This document shows, piece after piece, positions 42,879 to 55,440 of a DNA stretch of 64,000 nt (positions are counted from its first letter, which is position 1; every line of letters begins with the position of its first letter). The translations under genes were made by a program, and so were the position numbers. A model generated the notes under the pieces. It saw only the letters and a list, made by a program, of their open reading frames with translations, made no database searches and was not told the origin of the DNA. Source of the stretch: Lomentospora prolificans (Eukaryota; Ascomycota; Sordariomycetes; Microascales; Microascaceae); contig JARFXM010000006.1 in assembly GCA_029532625.1 (NCBI GenBank), positions 3,348,001 through 3,412,000 on the forward strand, read 5' to 3'.

Positions 42879-45099
42879 GGCTTGAACTGGGTTGCACGTC
42901 GACTGCGGTGAAAGGAGAAAACGATGGTCAATTTGCGTGGGAACTTCACCTTTTGGCGATCAAGGAGCGAGGTCTGGCGGGGCATCATTTTGGGTACGAT
43001 GACAATTGAAACCCAAAGCACTCATGTCTGAGTGGTCGACTGGCTGCATGTCAGAAACAACTCGACAGGGGTTGGAGAGCACCTTCACCAGTGATGATCC
43101 ATCAAATCTGATTTATGCACCTGGCGTCTGGCGCGTCACTATCAAAGCCACATCTTGGCGTTCGATGTTGCGAGCGCTGGCAGAGACACCAAATGGCCAA
43201 AGCCAGGCCAGTCGAACGATGAATTACTGGACTCGACTAGTAGGCGAAAACAGGGGTGTATCGCCAGCCGTCAGTAAGGTAGTCGTCAGAGGTGGATACA
43301 ACGCGCTAAGATCCAATCGGATCAAGATTGATGATCGATGTCACAGCGCTAGATGTCGGCGCCGCCAACAGGTAATTCTGTAGGACTTCACTGCCCAGAT
43401 CCGCTGTCGCCACACTTGTGACATCAACATCAGCGCTTGTTCAGCCGCCTGGTCTATCAAGGTTCTCGGAGGCTCTGATGGGCCAGCCAGATCCAATGAA
43501 CGCACGCCCAACACCTGAACTCTGCCACCTGCCATTCGAGTTTCTCCATACCTCCGAAACCGCTGTCCGGTGGGTATTGCCGTTGCTTCAATGCATGAAA
43601 CATGAGGGACTACCCAACAAGAGTACCGCCGAACGCAACAGCCCTATTGCAACGTGACCTCCACACAACCTCCTACCATAGGACGGTCTTATTCAGTATT
43701 CTCGGCATTGCTTTGGTCCAGGGTCTTTTATCCGCGGACCACCGATGAGCTTATTCATCGACCAATACCGCATAATGGTAGACCGTGATCTAACGATGTG
43801 GACTCGCATAGCTCAATGCTCACTCCTACACGCTTAGCTACAGAATGTGGCCGGCTTTGAACGACTACGAACTGAGAAGAGATACCATGGCACTGAGAGT
43901 GTGTCATGCGTGGACCGACATGTCTTTGAAAATGGGGCCAGAGATATCATTGTGCCAACGGCCAATTTTTTTTTTTTTTTTTTTTTCAATTCAAACACCT
44001 CGAAACGCTCTATACCATCGGAAAGCTACTTTGCCTTGACACACTTTCGTGCGGTTCCCTACGTTGCATCGTGCGTGGCCCGTGATTTTTCGCCCCGCGC
44101 GACAAAAACGAACCACCTGGCGGTCCTCATCATGAAGCGATTCCGTTTTCGACAGATTGGACAAGGATGAAAACAGGTGACCAAATGAAACTCCGTCTCA
44201 ACTGCGCAGTAAGAGCGACCATCGAGTATCGCAGATATGAGGCCGTACATCCTAAGCGATTGACAAAAGAAGTTGCAGAGAACTTTGAAGAATTCAAAGC
44301 ATGACAGGGCCGTCTCTTCGTCTTGTTCTCCCCTCAAAGATAACATGGTGCAAATATCGGCGTGGTTCAAAATTACCCCGATTCTGTCCCCACCGATGGA
44401 AGCCAGCTGCACGGCTGGCTGGCGAAGACTCAGCTGAACATATTGACGGCCCTGAAAGGCGGCGTGTGGATCCCCAGACTAGCAAATTTTGGTGGAGCTG
44501 CTAGGCTGGATTTAGTTCCCTGGAATTCTCGTGCTTACGGACAATTGGGGTGGCAAGCACCAGAGCTTCGCCACACAATACCGAGAATGGTCCCCCGTCA
44601 GACCCATCCAGGCTTTCAGTCAGCCTGGCTATAGACGTACTCCGTATGGCCATTTGCGTTAGTGCTATGGTCCGTTCTCTCCAGCGAGGACTGCCCACCA
44701 AGGGTAGTGAGGCCAATGCCGCTGCGGATCATGCCGTAGCCGGCCTGGAGAAGTAGAAGGGAGCTTTTCCAGCTGATGTTTTTTTATGACCTCTTACATG
44801 GATCAATACCCCAGCTGGCTATTAGAGCTGGCGTCATCCCCAGTTCCGCCCTAGCAGGGTAGAAAGGCTCCTCGGCCACCAAGACCAACGTGATAGGCCT
44901 GCGTCGCAGTAAGTAACCAGACGACGATGTTTTGAAAAAGGCTCGACTGATTAGGGGTATTAAATGTAGTCATATGAGAGGTTTACAAATGATAGCCGAC
45001 GCGAAGGCAAATGACGACTGAGGAAGTACAAACAGGGATGACCACAGAGAAGGTTTCGCAGCTCATACTAACACCTATTTTCCTTGGGAGCTCCCTGAG
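42879..45099. other. Gene-poor stretch, no gene supported
   Basis: Short frames on both strands (for example 43006-43383, 44059-44412) show no motif. A T21 run lies at 43966-43986. The frame at 44362-44634 (HGWLAKTQLNILTALKGG) is unassigned. Confidence 0.4.
43966..43986. repeat. T21 homopolymer
   Basis: Uninterrupted T run on the plus strand in gene-poor DNA; resembles a processed poly-A tail or simple slippage product. Confidence 0.9.
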
Positions 45100-47090
45100 G
45101 TGCCTCGCGCCATCTCCACGTACCTTGTGCCCTCGTTTCAGAGGAACCCGAAATCATTTTCTCCAGCAACGACATTCTCCACATTTTTGACCCGAGTGGG
45201 TATGACCTTCCGGACTTTAGGTCACCTGCAACCATTATACTTGAGCCCAGAAATTACCTCTCTACTTCATCAGATATTGACTGCTTCTGTTGATCGCGCC
45301 CTGAATGAAGGTCGAGCAATTTTCTTCCTATTCCACGAGAGCTTGGGGTTACCTGATGAATCGAAATATCTGGAACTGGCTTCCACCTGGAATCGTGAGG
45401 CAATATCATGTGGTGCGCTCTTCCTCCTAAATGATTGACTCAGTGGGAGTCCGTTTCGGCCCGTTCAACCTTTAAGGACAACTGCAGTTACAACCAACAC
45501 TATTCCGATATGCGACCCACTACGATCGGTAATGCCCTTGACCTTATCAATGGAATGTCGCTAGATGATTTAATACAACATGATAACCTTGATGACGTGC
45601 TCCATACTTTAGCGTCCAGTAGCCGATGCGCTTCGAAGGCTGAAGCAACTGGCCACCTTAGAAGATGTGGATATATCTCAACTACTGGTGAGACCATGCT
45701 GTACCGAAACTTTTCATTCTCAATAGGAGCTATTAACCCGAATTTCAGTCTAGAAATTAATAGCCTAACTTGTCTCCATAGGATAGTTAATACTTTTTAT
45801 GCCCAAGCCTATGGATTCCGTTGTTGCTATGCTTGTCAAACATGGCGCCGATATCCATGCCGTATGCCAGACAATAACAAAGTTGCCCTTTCCCTTTTCA
45901 GAACTAGTCTGGAACCCCTGTTACCCTGGGCCCTAGAGTTGAGAAACCGGGATGTAATTATTGCGCGTCTCTTGAAACGGGTTGACAATTATATCAGAGA
46001 TGACATACGAAGTACACACCTTCACTTTCCTTAATTTCAGGCCCGGCGTTCAGCCATATTCTGTCCAAGATATCCGCGACTCACTCAGTGGCGCTCACTT
46101 CGGTAAAGCTGATGGTTCGAGTGCCACAGACGTTGCTATGCGGAATTTGGATGTGGATGCGATGGAAATACTACTCACTTACTTGGCATCCTTGAAGGGG
46201 AGTGCCAGTATTTCGAAAAGGAATCTAGGCGCATTTTATGCGAGACGGGTTTAATCACCTCTTGAGGTTCTGCAATCACTTCATCAGCTGATCACGAGGT
46301 AGGTAACGGCGGAACCTTGAAAGGACAAAAGATATTAGAAACTTTTGGTTTTGATATTGACGAACGGGTGAGCTTCTATGAAGATGAGAAGGCTAGTGCT
46401 GCTCTGATGGTATTGGTCGACTTGTCCCACATGGATGTCGTCGACGCGCTCCTCAACGCCGGGGCTGATGTCAACACTACCGACGATTCTGGCACTACAG
46501 CGCCAATGTATGTCCCGATTCCGTACAAACGTTTGCGCTGCGAAGAAGAATACGTCATGGGGAAGGAACAGGATGTCAATATCACCACTTTGCTCTTGAA
46601 AAGCACGGGGCCAATGATAATGTTTCCAACAATTACGGGACAAGCGTCATGGTACGCGCAATGCGGATTCATAACATTGGTGTTGTTTCTACTTTACTCC
46701 GTAACGGGCCGACATAATAAGTCTCCGCAATAACGCCAAAAGGAAGGAGGATTTTGGGCAAAATGTCCCTATCTTACCTTTTTGGCCCACCTGGGGGGAG
46801 GGCCATGAGACAATACGATTAGGGCGATCCATGACAAGTACGAGGTCAAATTTCTAGAGGAACATGTCCCACCGCGATTGTTTGGCGCCGGTGGAACTCA
46901 GGTCCCTCTGAGAGATCATGAACTTGACACGGCCGACCTTAACGGCGGTACACTGATCCATTACGCGGCTAAAAGTGCGCTTCTCCGTTCTTGTAAGTGC
47001 CTTCTGGACGCCAGAACGGATGTGAATGCCAGGCAGTATTATGGCTTCGCTACCCGACAGACGCTCCATCACTTATCACAGTTGTCGATT
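45100..47090 (+). pseudogene. Decayed ankyrin-repeat protein gene
   Basis: Ankyrin-like blocks appear in several plus-strand frames: a segment readable as SVVAMLVKHGADIHAVCQT near 45810-45870, MDVVDALLNAGADVNTTDDS near 46430-46490, and NGGTLIHYAAKSALLRSCKC followed by LLDARTDVNARQYYG near 46940-47040. They are separated by stops and frame changes, and no single frame spans them. A preceding part (45100-45438) encodes TYLVPSFQRNPKSFSP and VDRALNEGRAIFFLFHESLG, which may be the N-terminal region of the same ancestral gene. The order of repeats along about 2 kb suggests one gene of roughly 600-700 codons before decay. It belongs to the same functional class as the receptor at 36605. Confidence 0.5.
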
Positions 47091-49180
47091 GCGTGATGGA
47101 GAGCAGAAATCATTTTAAACGCCAAATAGATATATGATATTTCATGGCTCTCAAAGCGAGGATCGCTTATTAACTCTAGAACGAAAATGGGTTAATGTTG
47201 ATACTGTTCTAGAACTCCAAACCAAATTCGAGCTGTGCGAAGAGACAATCGAGGTACTGCGAAGTTGGGGGCGCCAGGCAATTTTCCGAACTTCCAATCT
47301 GTGGTATTTATGCAATCTGAGTCCGCGTCAGAGGTTCCGGATTCTTGACAGTTTCGGCGTGGACGGACTTGGGGAGAAGACTATCCATAGCTAGGATTAA
47401 AAACCAAATTTTGAAGTAATATTAGCTCTCCGTACCAAAGGTATCGATCCGGGGCTTAACAACGTCATTCTAATGCCTTGTGATGAGAGCATCATGGGCT
47501 GCTCAGCGCTAAGATGATGCAGAAGCTATATCAGACATGAAGTCAAAGAGTTCAGTGGCCGGAATCTCAGTTATCGGGTAAATATGGAGGAAGGTGCTGT
47601 TAGGGGAAAATGGGATGGATGGTTTAGCTCATGCAAAGCCAGCGGTATGCTCGGCAGGAGATCCCGATGGCCGGCAAAAGCCAAACTCCACCTCCACACT
47701 TACCCCAAGAAAATCTTCCATGTTCTCACCTGAATAGAAAGAATTTGTTAATACCGCGTGGAACTTCCCGAATGCCCTCGAACGATGCTCGATAATAAAC
47801 GTTCGATTTGCATCGACTATCACTTTTCATTACCACGGTCTAAAGACATCGTTGCAACCCAGCGCTGGCACTCCCCGTACTATTGAATATTTTGCCGTAG
47901 CCATAGCCGTAAGGATGGCAGCATGGGCTCATGTTGGCGGGGATGGCAACGGGGCGCGGAAATGGGAACGACGGCGCTGGCCCCTGCGGAAGGACCGGAG
48001 CCACCCGACAGAATCCCGATGTCTTCTAGCTGCATTCGACCTGCAACGACGCGATTCCCTTCACTCGCCAGCTTAGCGCGAGGAGAGAGTTGTTTCGCCC
48101 TTCGCGTGTCTGACCCCTTTCTGTGGGGATACCATACCGATTACAACTGCCGCTACGGAGCTTATTGCTGGTGGCTAAGCAGGGGCGTGAGACGGTGGCC
48201 AGCCCAGTGGTCTCCCGAGGATCACAAAAGCGACCGAGATGATTGGCTACTATCAGAAGTCACGCTCCTTCCAGGGCACCCTCCGACGTTTAGCGTTGGA
48301 GGGGGGCGACCGGTGATCCGACTTAACTCCCCGCATCGGAGAGGCCAGACGGGGGAAAAAGCCTTACCCGGGCCAACTACCTGTATGGCTCTATCCAGTT
48401 AAACGATTAGCCGAGACAGTGTGTGAACGACGCGAGAGCAAGGGTCTGCTGGCTATGAGAATGAAAGCCTTTATCCGCGGGCGAGGATCGAGCATCGTAG
48501 TTGCAAACCTTCAGTAGTCAGGCACTCCCTCTTAAGCTCATGCCACCCCTCATTTTATGCTTGTAGACATAATTCGACCCCTCCAAACCGGCGCCCTGAA
48601 GTCACGTCAGAGAATGGCTCGCTGACGCCTACTCGCATAACCTAGCCCCGACCCGCCCACGCTTGCCCCGATTCTCGGTCTCTTCGCGATTCGGCGATAC
48701 AGGGAGGGACGGCTTCCTATCCCTGTTTCTCCAACGGCACCGGCGCAGAGTCTGGTGGCGTCCTCGTGCTGCCCTCGATGTCTCCCCCCCTCTAAAAACA
48801 CGCTGGCAAAACCCGAGACAGCACCAAGCGGCCGTCGCACACCCCGCGCAAATATTGCCGAACCCTTTTGCCGCACTGGATTCCTCCTCGTATGATTCGT
48901 CCCCACATTCCGGTAGACACTCGAATCCAGCACCCGGTGGCTGCAATAGAAAAAGAAAAAAGGAAAAAAATAATAAAACAAAAGTTATTAAATATTAGCT
49001 TCCCATGCCGCTCTCCGGCTCATTGTTGTCCCCGGATTCAACCAGACAATTTAACGATTTCCTTTTGGCTCTTCTTCCCCCTGTAAACTCATTCCTGCAT
49101 TTATTTCCCCAGATACCCCCCGCGCCTCTCTCCGCACACAGACGTATCAAACAAGTTTCTCCAACCTGCAAACCGTCAAC
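47091..49180. other. Intergenic stretch, no gene supported
   Basis: A plus-strand frame at 47134-47394 may be a further piece of the ankyrin relic. Frames at 47852-48402 and 48607-48998 overlap each other in several phases and show no motif. A pyrimidine-rich leader precedes the dioxygenase start. Confidence 0.4.
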
Positions 49181-50247
49181 ATGGCCTCCAACGGAACCAC
49201 CAACGCCAATGCCGCCGGTCAGAGCAAGTTCGACCCCAACTTCACCCAGCATGTCATCGACCTGATGTCCCCCGAGACCAAGCCCCGCCACCGACAAATC
49301 CTCACCTCTCTCATCAGGCACATGCACGACTTCTGCCGCGAGGTCGAGCTCACCCAGGACGAGTGGGTTCTTGGCGTCAACTACGTCAACTCTCTCGGCC
49401 AGGCCTACAAGAAGAACCGTAACGAGACCTGGAGGGTTTGCGATATCCTCGGTATCGAGTCGTAAGCTCTTCCCTATCCTGTTTTCAATTTTTTTTATCG
49501 GCCTTTGCGGCGGAGTTCCTGGGGTCGTTTCCACTATAAGAACAATGGCAACTAACACTGGTGCTTCTTGTTAGTCTTGTCGACGAGATCAACCACAAGA
49601 TCGTCACCGAAGATGGCCGTCAACCCACCTCCTCCACCATTCTCGGCCCCTTCTGGTCCCCCGAGACCCCCTTCCGTGAGCTCGGCGCCAGCGTAGTCCA
49701 GAACATGCCCGCCGACGGCCAGCTCACCTTCTTCCACGGTACCATCTTCGACGTTGACACCGGCAAGGGCATCCCCAACGCCGTCTTCGACATGTGGCAG
49801 GCCTCCACCAACGGCAAGTACGACGTCTTCGACCCCGAGAACCAGACCCGCCACAACCTCCGCGGCAAGTTCCGAACCAACGAGGAGGGCAAGTTCTGGT
49901 TCTACTGCCTCAAGCCCACCGAATACGCCATCGACACCTCCGGTCCCTCCGCCGAGCTCCTCAAGATCATGGGCCGCCACCCTTACCGCCCCGCCCACAT
50001 CCACATGATGGTCACCCACGACGACTACATTGGCGTCACTGCCCAGCTCTACCCCTCGGACGACCCTTACCTCTCCACCGACACTGCCTGCGCCGTCAAG
50101 GACGATCTTCTCCTCACCTTCAAGCCCGTTGAGAACGAGCCCAACGGTGCCGTCCTCGATGTCGAGTACAACGTCCGCCTCTGCTCCAAGAAGTACAAGC
50201 CCGACTCCACGATGTTGATGGGCAACGCCAACCAGAACAACTTCTAA
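49181..50247 (+). CDS. Intradiol ring-cleavage dioxygenase (hydroxyquinol/catechol 1,2-dioxygenase), 317 aa
   Basis: Opens the ring of catechol or hydroxyquinol between the two hydroxyls using Fe(III), feeding the 3-oxoadipate pathway. Two exons, 49181-49461 and 49575-50247, joined by a GTAAGC...TTAG intron inside a Ser codon. An N-terminal dimerisation helix domain (LTSLIRHMHDFCREVELTQ) precedes the catalytic domain with ILGPFWSPETP and the linker IPNAVFDMWQASTNGKYD. The four iron ligands have the correct spacing: Tyr176, Tyr211, His235 and His237 (in RPAHIH). No signal peptide, so cytosolic. The N-terminal domain and motif set are closest to fungal hydroxyquinol 1,2-dioxygenases; catechol cannot be excluded. 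Codons end in C far more than in neighbouring genes, which suggests high expression. Confidence 0.93.
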
Positions 50248-52666
50248 GCGAACGGACAAGCATAAATACTGGACAAGTAAAAAAAAACGCCACGCTAATC
50301 ACTTCAACGTGACAGCCCGCAAACGGTAGCCAGAGGAGGAAAGAAACTGTCTCTACGCGAAAACATGAGAAGTGACGACGTCACTCCTTCCGTCCCGTAC
50401 CGTGCAAGGGGGAATGCAAATCAATCCACTCCGGTGGTCGGATCTTGGAGGTCCTACCGTCGTGTATCGTATAATATACCACGCCAATTTAAGTTTCAAC
50501 AAAGCCATTCATAACGTCAATCTTGCGTTGTCATTTTGCACATATGAGGGATATTTTATTAGAAGCCGAAATTTATTAAAAAAAAAAAGAATAAAAATAA
50601 AAAAATCCAAATCAAGTAACCTTGCGCGACTGGAATGTGAAGTCGGAAAATGTACTAAAATTCAATAAAAATGGAAATTAATCCTTTTGCAGAAACTGAC
50701 AGCTGCAAGTTGATTGTTGATTGTCAACACGATGCAGGGCCAGCCGAGAAGCCCACGAACACTGCGCCGGCATGAACGGGTCACTTGGTAGCTCATCCCA
50801 AATTTCCCCTTTTGCAGCGAGGAGAAACAAAAACCCATTGCCTCATTTTTACCCCGCCATGAAAATGTCCCCTCCATTCTCCATCCTCGAGAGCAGGGGG
50901 GACACAGGTGGGAGACACACCAATCCAAGGGGGACACCATTACCAGGATCAAGAGCCGTTGCGGGGCTGCTGGAAAGCCAAGGAGAATGAGGAGCAGGCT
51001 AATGCACATCAAGGTTAGCGTGACGCCGGCACATCCGTTCGAGGGGTTTTTTGGAGGTGCATTTCCCGACATCGATCCCGCGCCACAGGAATCAGGCGCT
51101 CGATATTGCGATCTCGAGTTGTTGGGCCAAAGGCATGAAAACTATCACGCAAAAGGTGACTCTACTACACATATTAATTGGCATAAAGGAGGCAACCCGG
51201 GGCAATGTCTTTTGCACTACCTCATGGCACGGAGAAAGAAATCTTCATATAGTACCCGACAGAATGGTTCCTCTCGACATCGTTCATGCACGCCATACGC
51301 GGCATGAGGCTGCAGCTATAAATAGAAGTCGAAAGGTGGGACTATATAAAGAATCCATGGTGTACATGACGTAGTGAGTCGACTGTTTTGGCCGGTAGGA
51401 GAATAACATCCACGATGCTGTGGTTAAGTATGTTAACGCCGACGCTGAAGCACCTGGGAAGGCTGAGCGAATAGCTGTGAGGTTGGACTCGTATCGCAGC
51501 TTGCAATATAATTGGATGAAAGCCATGGAAGCCTTAGCCTATCACCCTAGACTCATATAAAACACTGGAATCGTCCTCGTTCTCGGTCACTTTCCCTTGG
51601 ACGGTCCGACTCCCGCACAGTCCCTATAAAATATCCAGGCTCGCCAAGGAGAAGCCGGGATGAAAGCGCGGCCAGTTCTTGAGGTCGACGCCATCCATCT
51701 CTTGGTCCTCATCGGATACTCGCAGAAGCTTTGGCTACTATCGACCCTGCCAGCCAGAGTTTGCGGGCCGACGATTCCTGTATTGGAAAAGAAAAATATA
51801 TCAGTTGCGGTGACATGGCTTTAGCAAAGACCCATATTGCCGGGGCCGGGATATTTCACTCCTCAGCTTTGGTCTGTTATTATCTCACCTGTTTGCGTCG
51901 TGTAAGAAAAGTCCGGGGTTATTACGGTTGGGGCCAATGAATGTTCGCCGCGTTGAATATGCTACCACTATCATTCATATTATTATCCCGCGAGGTTGGC
52001 ACCAATGGCCCTGTTCCAGGCGCCGGTTGTAATGCTGGCAACTTTGGTCTTGTCCGATTCCTGGTCCACTGCAGCGGAACTGAACAAGCCACCGAGCTTG
52101 CCATATTTCCGGGCTGTCTTCCAGGGGCCTATCTGCTTACGACTTTTTCGTTAGTTGGTTACGGAATCCCTTGCTTCAGACCCGGCTTTCCTAATCTCTC
52201 TTGCTGTGGCGAAAGTGACCGACTTGTTTACACGTCACGCATGAACATCTTTTCCCACGGGTAGCGGCGAGCTTGACCGTATCGAGACCCATGCGATAAG
52301 GGCACTGGTGATGGCTAAATTGTGCCTGGTGCTCTGTTCGAGACGTCAAAGAGAAGGCGAGACTTGTGCTTCGGCATCGCGTTAATAATAATTAGCGTTT
52401 TGTGCCCGACAATTATCCGCTCAGTAATCTTAATCAGGGACCTCGGCGATGCCATTTGGACAAAATAGGTTTAACGCGACTTTAACAGCACTCCTACCTC
52501 GGCAGTCAATCTTACGCCCCATTTAAGATGGAGCAGAGAGTACAATCGATCGAGGACACCCAAGCGCTTGCAACTTAGACGCGGAGCTATACATGTCTAT
52601 AGAAATTAAGGGCTGGCGTAGATCTTATCATCAGTCGAGTCTGTCTTTGTTGCTGACTTTTACATA
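50248..52666. other. Long intergenic stretch, no gene supported
   Basis: A-rich tracts at 50279-50288 and 50576-50602 follow the dioxygenase. A minus-strand frame at 50662-51072 has one hydrophobic segment (VTLTLMCISLLLILLGF) but no other support. Nothing else seen. Confidence 0.45.
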
Positions 52667-53674
52667 ATGGCGCTGCCACATTCGACATCGACGGTAACAA
52701 TTGACGTTGCGCGCACACTGTGTGAGCAAGTATCGGTGAAAGAGATCGAGCCTGATCGATTCCAGGCGCTTTTCCATCCCGCCAAGTTTGGAAATACGGG
52801 CAACATTGCCTTTGGCGGGTATGCGCTTGGAATCGGTGTCCAAGCCGCCTGCCAAACAGTCCCTACCACGCACCTCTTGTACTCAGCGACGGGTAGCTTC
52901 TTAGGACCGGTCGTCACCACAAGCAAACCTCTATGTATCGTGCGACGAATTCGAGATACTAGAACTTTTGCAACCCGCCAAGTCGAGATAGTCCAAAAGC
53001 ACGAAGATGGAAGCGTCAGGGTATGCATGATTATCCTGGCTGATTTCCACAAGAAAGAACCGGAAACCCTCCTGAGGTACTCGACGCCACCTTCAAGGAC
53101 TTACTCGGAGCCCGACAAATGCCTCTCACCCGCAGATGCCAGCAGGGAAATGGTCCGGCAAGGCATAATCCCTGTGGAGTCCATCACCGACCTCGACACC
53201 AGGTTCGGCCTCCTATCGCGATATTTCGAGCTGCGCCAAACCCCCGAAGGCATTTCGGGCCAGAACTTGAGCGGCGTAGCCAAGCATCTCCCAACCAACC
53301 AGGACAACCTCCCCATTCCGTCCAAGACTTCTGCCGATTGGTTCCGAGCCCGCTGCACAGTAAAGTCCTGGCAGGATCAATACGCTGGGCTGGCATTCAT
53401 CATGGACGGATACCTTGCCTCGCTTCCGTTTGCCCATAGCGGCTTCTTCTTCGAGGACGTGGCTGCGTGTTCTAGCCTGGACTTCGCGTTGAGGGTTTTC
53501 ACGGATGAAATAGATTTGAACCAGTGGAATTTGAGAGAGTTGAAGTCCATTTCTGCGGACGTGGGGAGGACATACACCGAGTCGCGACTTTGGAACGAGT
53601 CGGGGAAGTTGATCGCCAATATGACCCAGCAATGCATTCTCAGACCGCATCCCACCAACAAGCCCTCGCTGTAG
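52667..53674 (+). CDS. Acyl-CoA thioesterase II (TesB/ACOT8 type, double hot-dog), 335 aa
   Basis: Hydrolyses acyl-CoA to free fatty acid and CoA. The first hot-dog domain has IAFGGYALGIGVQAACQTVP and the stretch FATRQVEIVQ; the second begins near WQDQYAGLAFIMDGYLASLP. Candidate catalytic residues of the TesB triad are Asp247 (IMDGY), Ser270 (CSSLDFALRVF) and Gln321 (MTQQC). No peroxisomal PTS1 is evident at the C-terminus (ends NKPSL; SKL-like only weakly), so a peroxisomal site is unproven. Single exon. Homologous genes in fungi sometimes occur in secondary-metabolite clusters, but there is no synthase nearby. Confidence 0.88.
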   Translation: MALPHSTSTVTIDVARTLCEQVSVKEIEPDRFQALFHPAKFGNTGNIAFGGYALGIGVQAACQTVPTTHLLYSATGSFLGPVVTTSKPLCIVRRIRDTRTFATRQVEIVQKHEDGSVRVCMIILADFHKKEPETLLRYSTPPSRTYSEPDKCLSPADASREMVRQGIIPVESITDLDTRFGLLSRYFELRQTPEGISGQNLSGVAKHLPTNQDNLPIPSKTSADWFRARCTVKSWQDQYAGLAFIMDGYLASLPFAHSGFFFEDVAACSSLDFALRVFTDEIDLNQWNLRELKSISADVGRTYTESRLWNESGKLIANMTQQCILRPHPTNKPSL

Positions 53675-54305
53675 TTAGAGATAATACACGATACAACCCC
53701 TAGATAATCTACAACCTAAACATTCACCGAAAGGACCCATACGATTTCTGCTTCGAACGGGTTACTAGAGGGTAATAGTATCCCGATAGGGCCACAGTGC
53801 TTTAGGCAGTTGCTCAAAGCTCACTGAAAAGACGGGTTGAATTGTCGACAGCGCTAATAGTGCTGGCCTCTTCCTCGACTGTCTAAAGTTGAAGCATTCG
53901 ATAATAAGCAAGGACACCGCGACTAACCCCATTTAGGCCTTTAGTTGTTGAGCGCTACATGGCCAGCTGTAGACGAGTGGGCTACTAGACGATATTGAAG
54001 CAGTATTCGCACCGACCACAAACACAAGGCCCCGGTTATTCATGTAAACCGGCGGCTTTCCCACATTTCTATCTTGGCCTGCCCGGTCCATCTCAGATCC
54101 TGGTTCTCACGTGATGTTGCCTGCTCACAGGTTGCAGGATCGCCCTCAGAGGTGACTCGCGCTCGCTGTGCTGGTGCCTGAGCGGCTGAGGTTTGAGCTC
54201 CACAGCCCCTGTAATTATTCACACCCACTGTTAATAAAGAATCGAGCATCCCTTTTTCCTCTCAATCCCTTGACACCGACTTCTTCCTTGCCACGTCAAG
54301 GAGTC
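53675..54305. other. Intergenic stretch, no gene recognised
   Basis: 3' flank of the thioesterase gene and promoter of the F-box gene. No other structure seen. Confidence 0.5.
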
Positions 54306-55440
54306 ATGGCGGCTGATTCTCCAGTCCTCACGCTCCCACCAGAGCTCCTCTCTCATGTTTTCTCGTACCTCAATGCATTTGATCTCGAGTGCGTCGCCAA
54401 GACCTTCAACCGCCAATTCTTTGAGAGCGTGATTCCCACTTTGAGCCCCTTGATTCCGTGGGTAAATAATGCACGACGCATGTGCAAAGTGTTTCCTCCG
54501 TTTGACACCAACGACCTTTTCCCATCCTTCCCCGACCAGATCCCGCGGTTCCACCCGGATTGGAGCAATCGACACTGGAATGGAATTGAGGGTAGCACCT
54601 GTGAACGCCTAGGCTTAGATCCTTCGAGGGGTAAATATTACCGCAGTTCGCCGCCCGATCTGCGGAGCTGGATGAAGCTGGACGGGAGCTTCGAATGGCT
54701 AGCCCCCTTGGATGGAAGCGTAGCTGACAGTATGAGGCCGCACACTGGGTCGGAGGGTGGTCGCCCTGTGGCCGAGGCTTGGAGGGTAGACGCGGTTGTC
54801 AAGCAAGCTAAGAGTCTGGGGCTCACGCTGCCCGTGGGCTACGAGACCTTTTTGAGGAGCAACATCCTTCACCACCGTATACCCAGCTCTTACGCTTGGT
54901 ATTTCGATCTTTCCAAGTTGATTGAATGCCCCCCTACATTCGACAATGGCGCAGGCGGGTATCTTCAGCGCTTCCATTGCGATCAGCAGTATTGCGCTTT
55001 TGCATATCTTTACATGAACAAATCGGGAAACCACTGTGTTCTCTACTCCGATGACGATGTGTATCAAGAGCTGGGAATACAGGAAACCGAGGTTGAGGTT
55101 GACGATAACGCCCCAGAGAGTGGTGGCGGCAAGAGGAACGTGGAAGCTAAAGGAGTCTTCAGCAAAGACAACTTTGAAATAGTTGGCCTAAGCTTCGAGG
55201 AGTATTTGGCTGGCGTCTATTACGAAGAACTTTTGAGTTTCGGCGCGGAACCTTTCCCAGGGCTGAAAGATTATGTCGCGCACGTATACAGACATCCGGC
55301 TGAGATTGAGCCGCTGCGTAGCCAAAGTAAGTCGGAACCCACACACCGCACTTGGCTCCCTACTGACGCAAATTCTAGACAAAGCCGTTAATAGCTTCCT
55401 TGGGCGTATCCGATGGGCTACTCGGAAAGAGGAAAACTGA
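54306..55440 (+). CDS. F-box protein with a C-terminal SMI1/KNR4-like region, 360 aa
   Basis: Two exons, 54306-55326 and 55379-55440, with GTAAGT donor and TTCTAG acceptor. The upstream frame is open to 54168, but the ATG at 54306 places the F-box at the start (VLTLPPELLSHVFSYLNAFD, residues 6-25, then LECVAKTFNR). The middle, from about residue 160, reads LGLTLPVGYETFLRSNIL, IPSSYAWYFDLSKLI, GGYLQRFHCDQQYCAFAYLY and HCVLYSDDD, which resembles the SMI1/KNR4 (SUKH) fold seen in a fungal family fused to F-boxes. An acidic loop EVEVDD and a helix FSKDNFEIVGLSFEEYLAGV follow. The product likely acts as an SCF substrate adaptor; the target is unknown. The SUKH assignment is by pattern, not by search. 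Confidence 0.75.

Noticed and set aside
47852..48402. Overlapping plus-strand frames of 74 and 159 codons
   Set aside because: Two phases are open at once in GC-rich DNA, with no conserved motif; typical chance frames.
49552..50259. 235-codon minus-strand frame opposite the dioxygenase
   Set aside because: Shadow of strongly C-ending codons in the plus-strand gene; Gly/Val/Glu-rich with no homology pattern.
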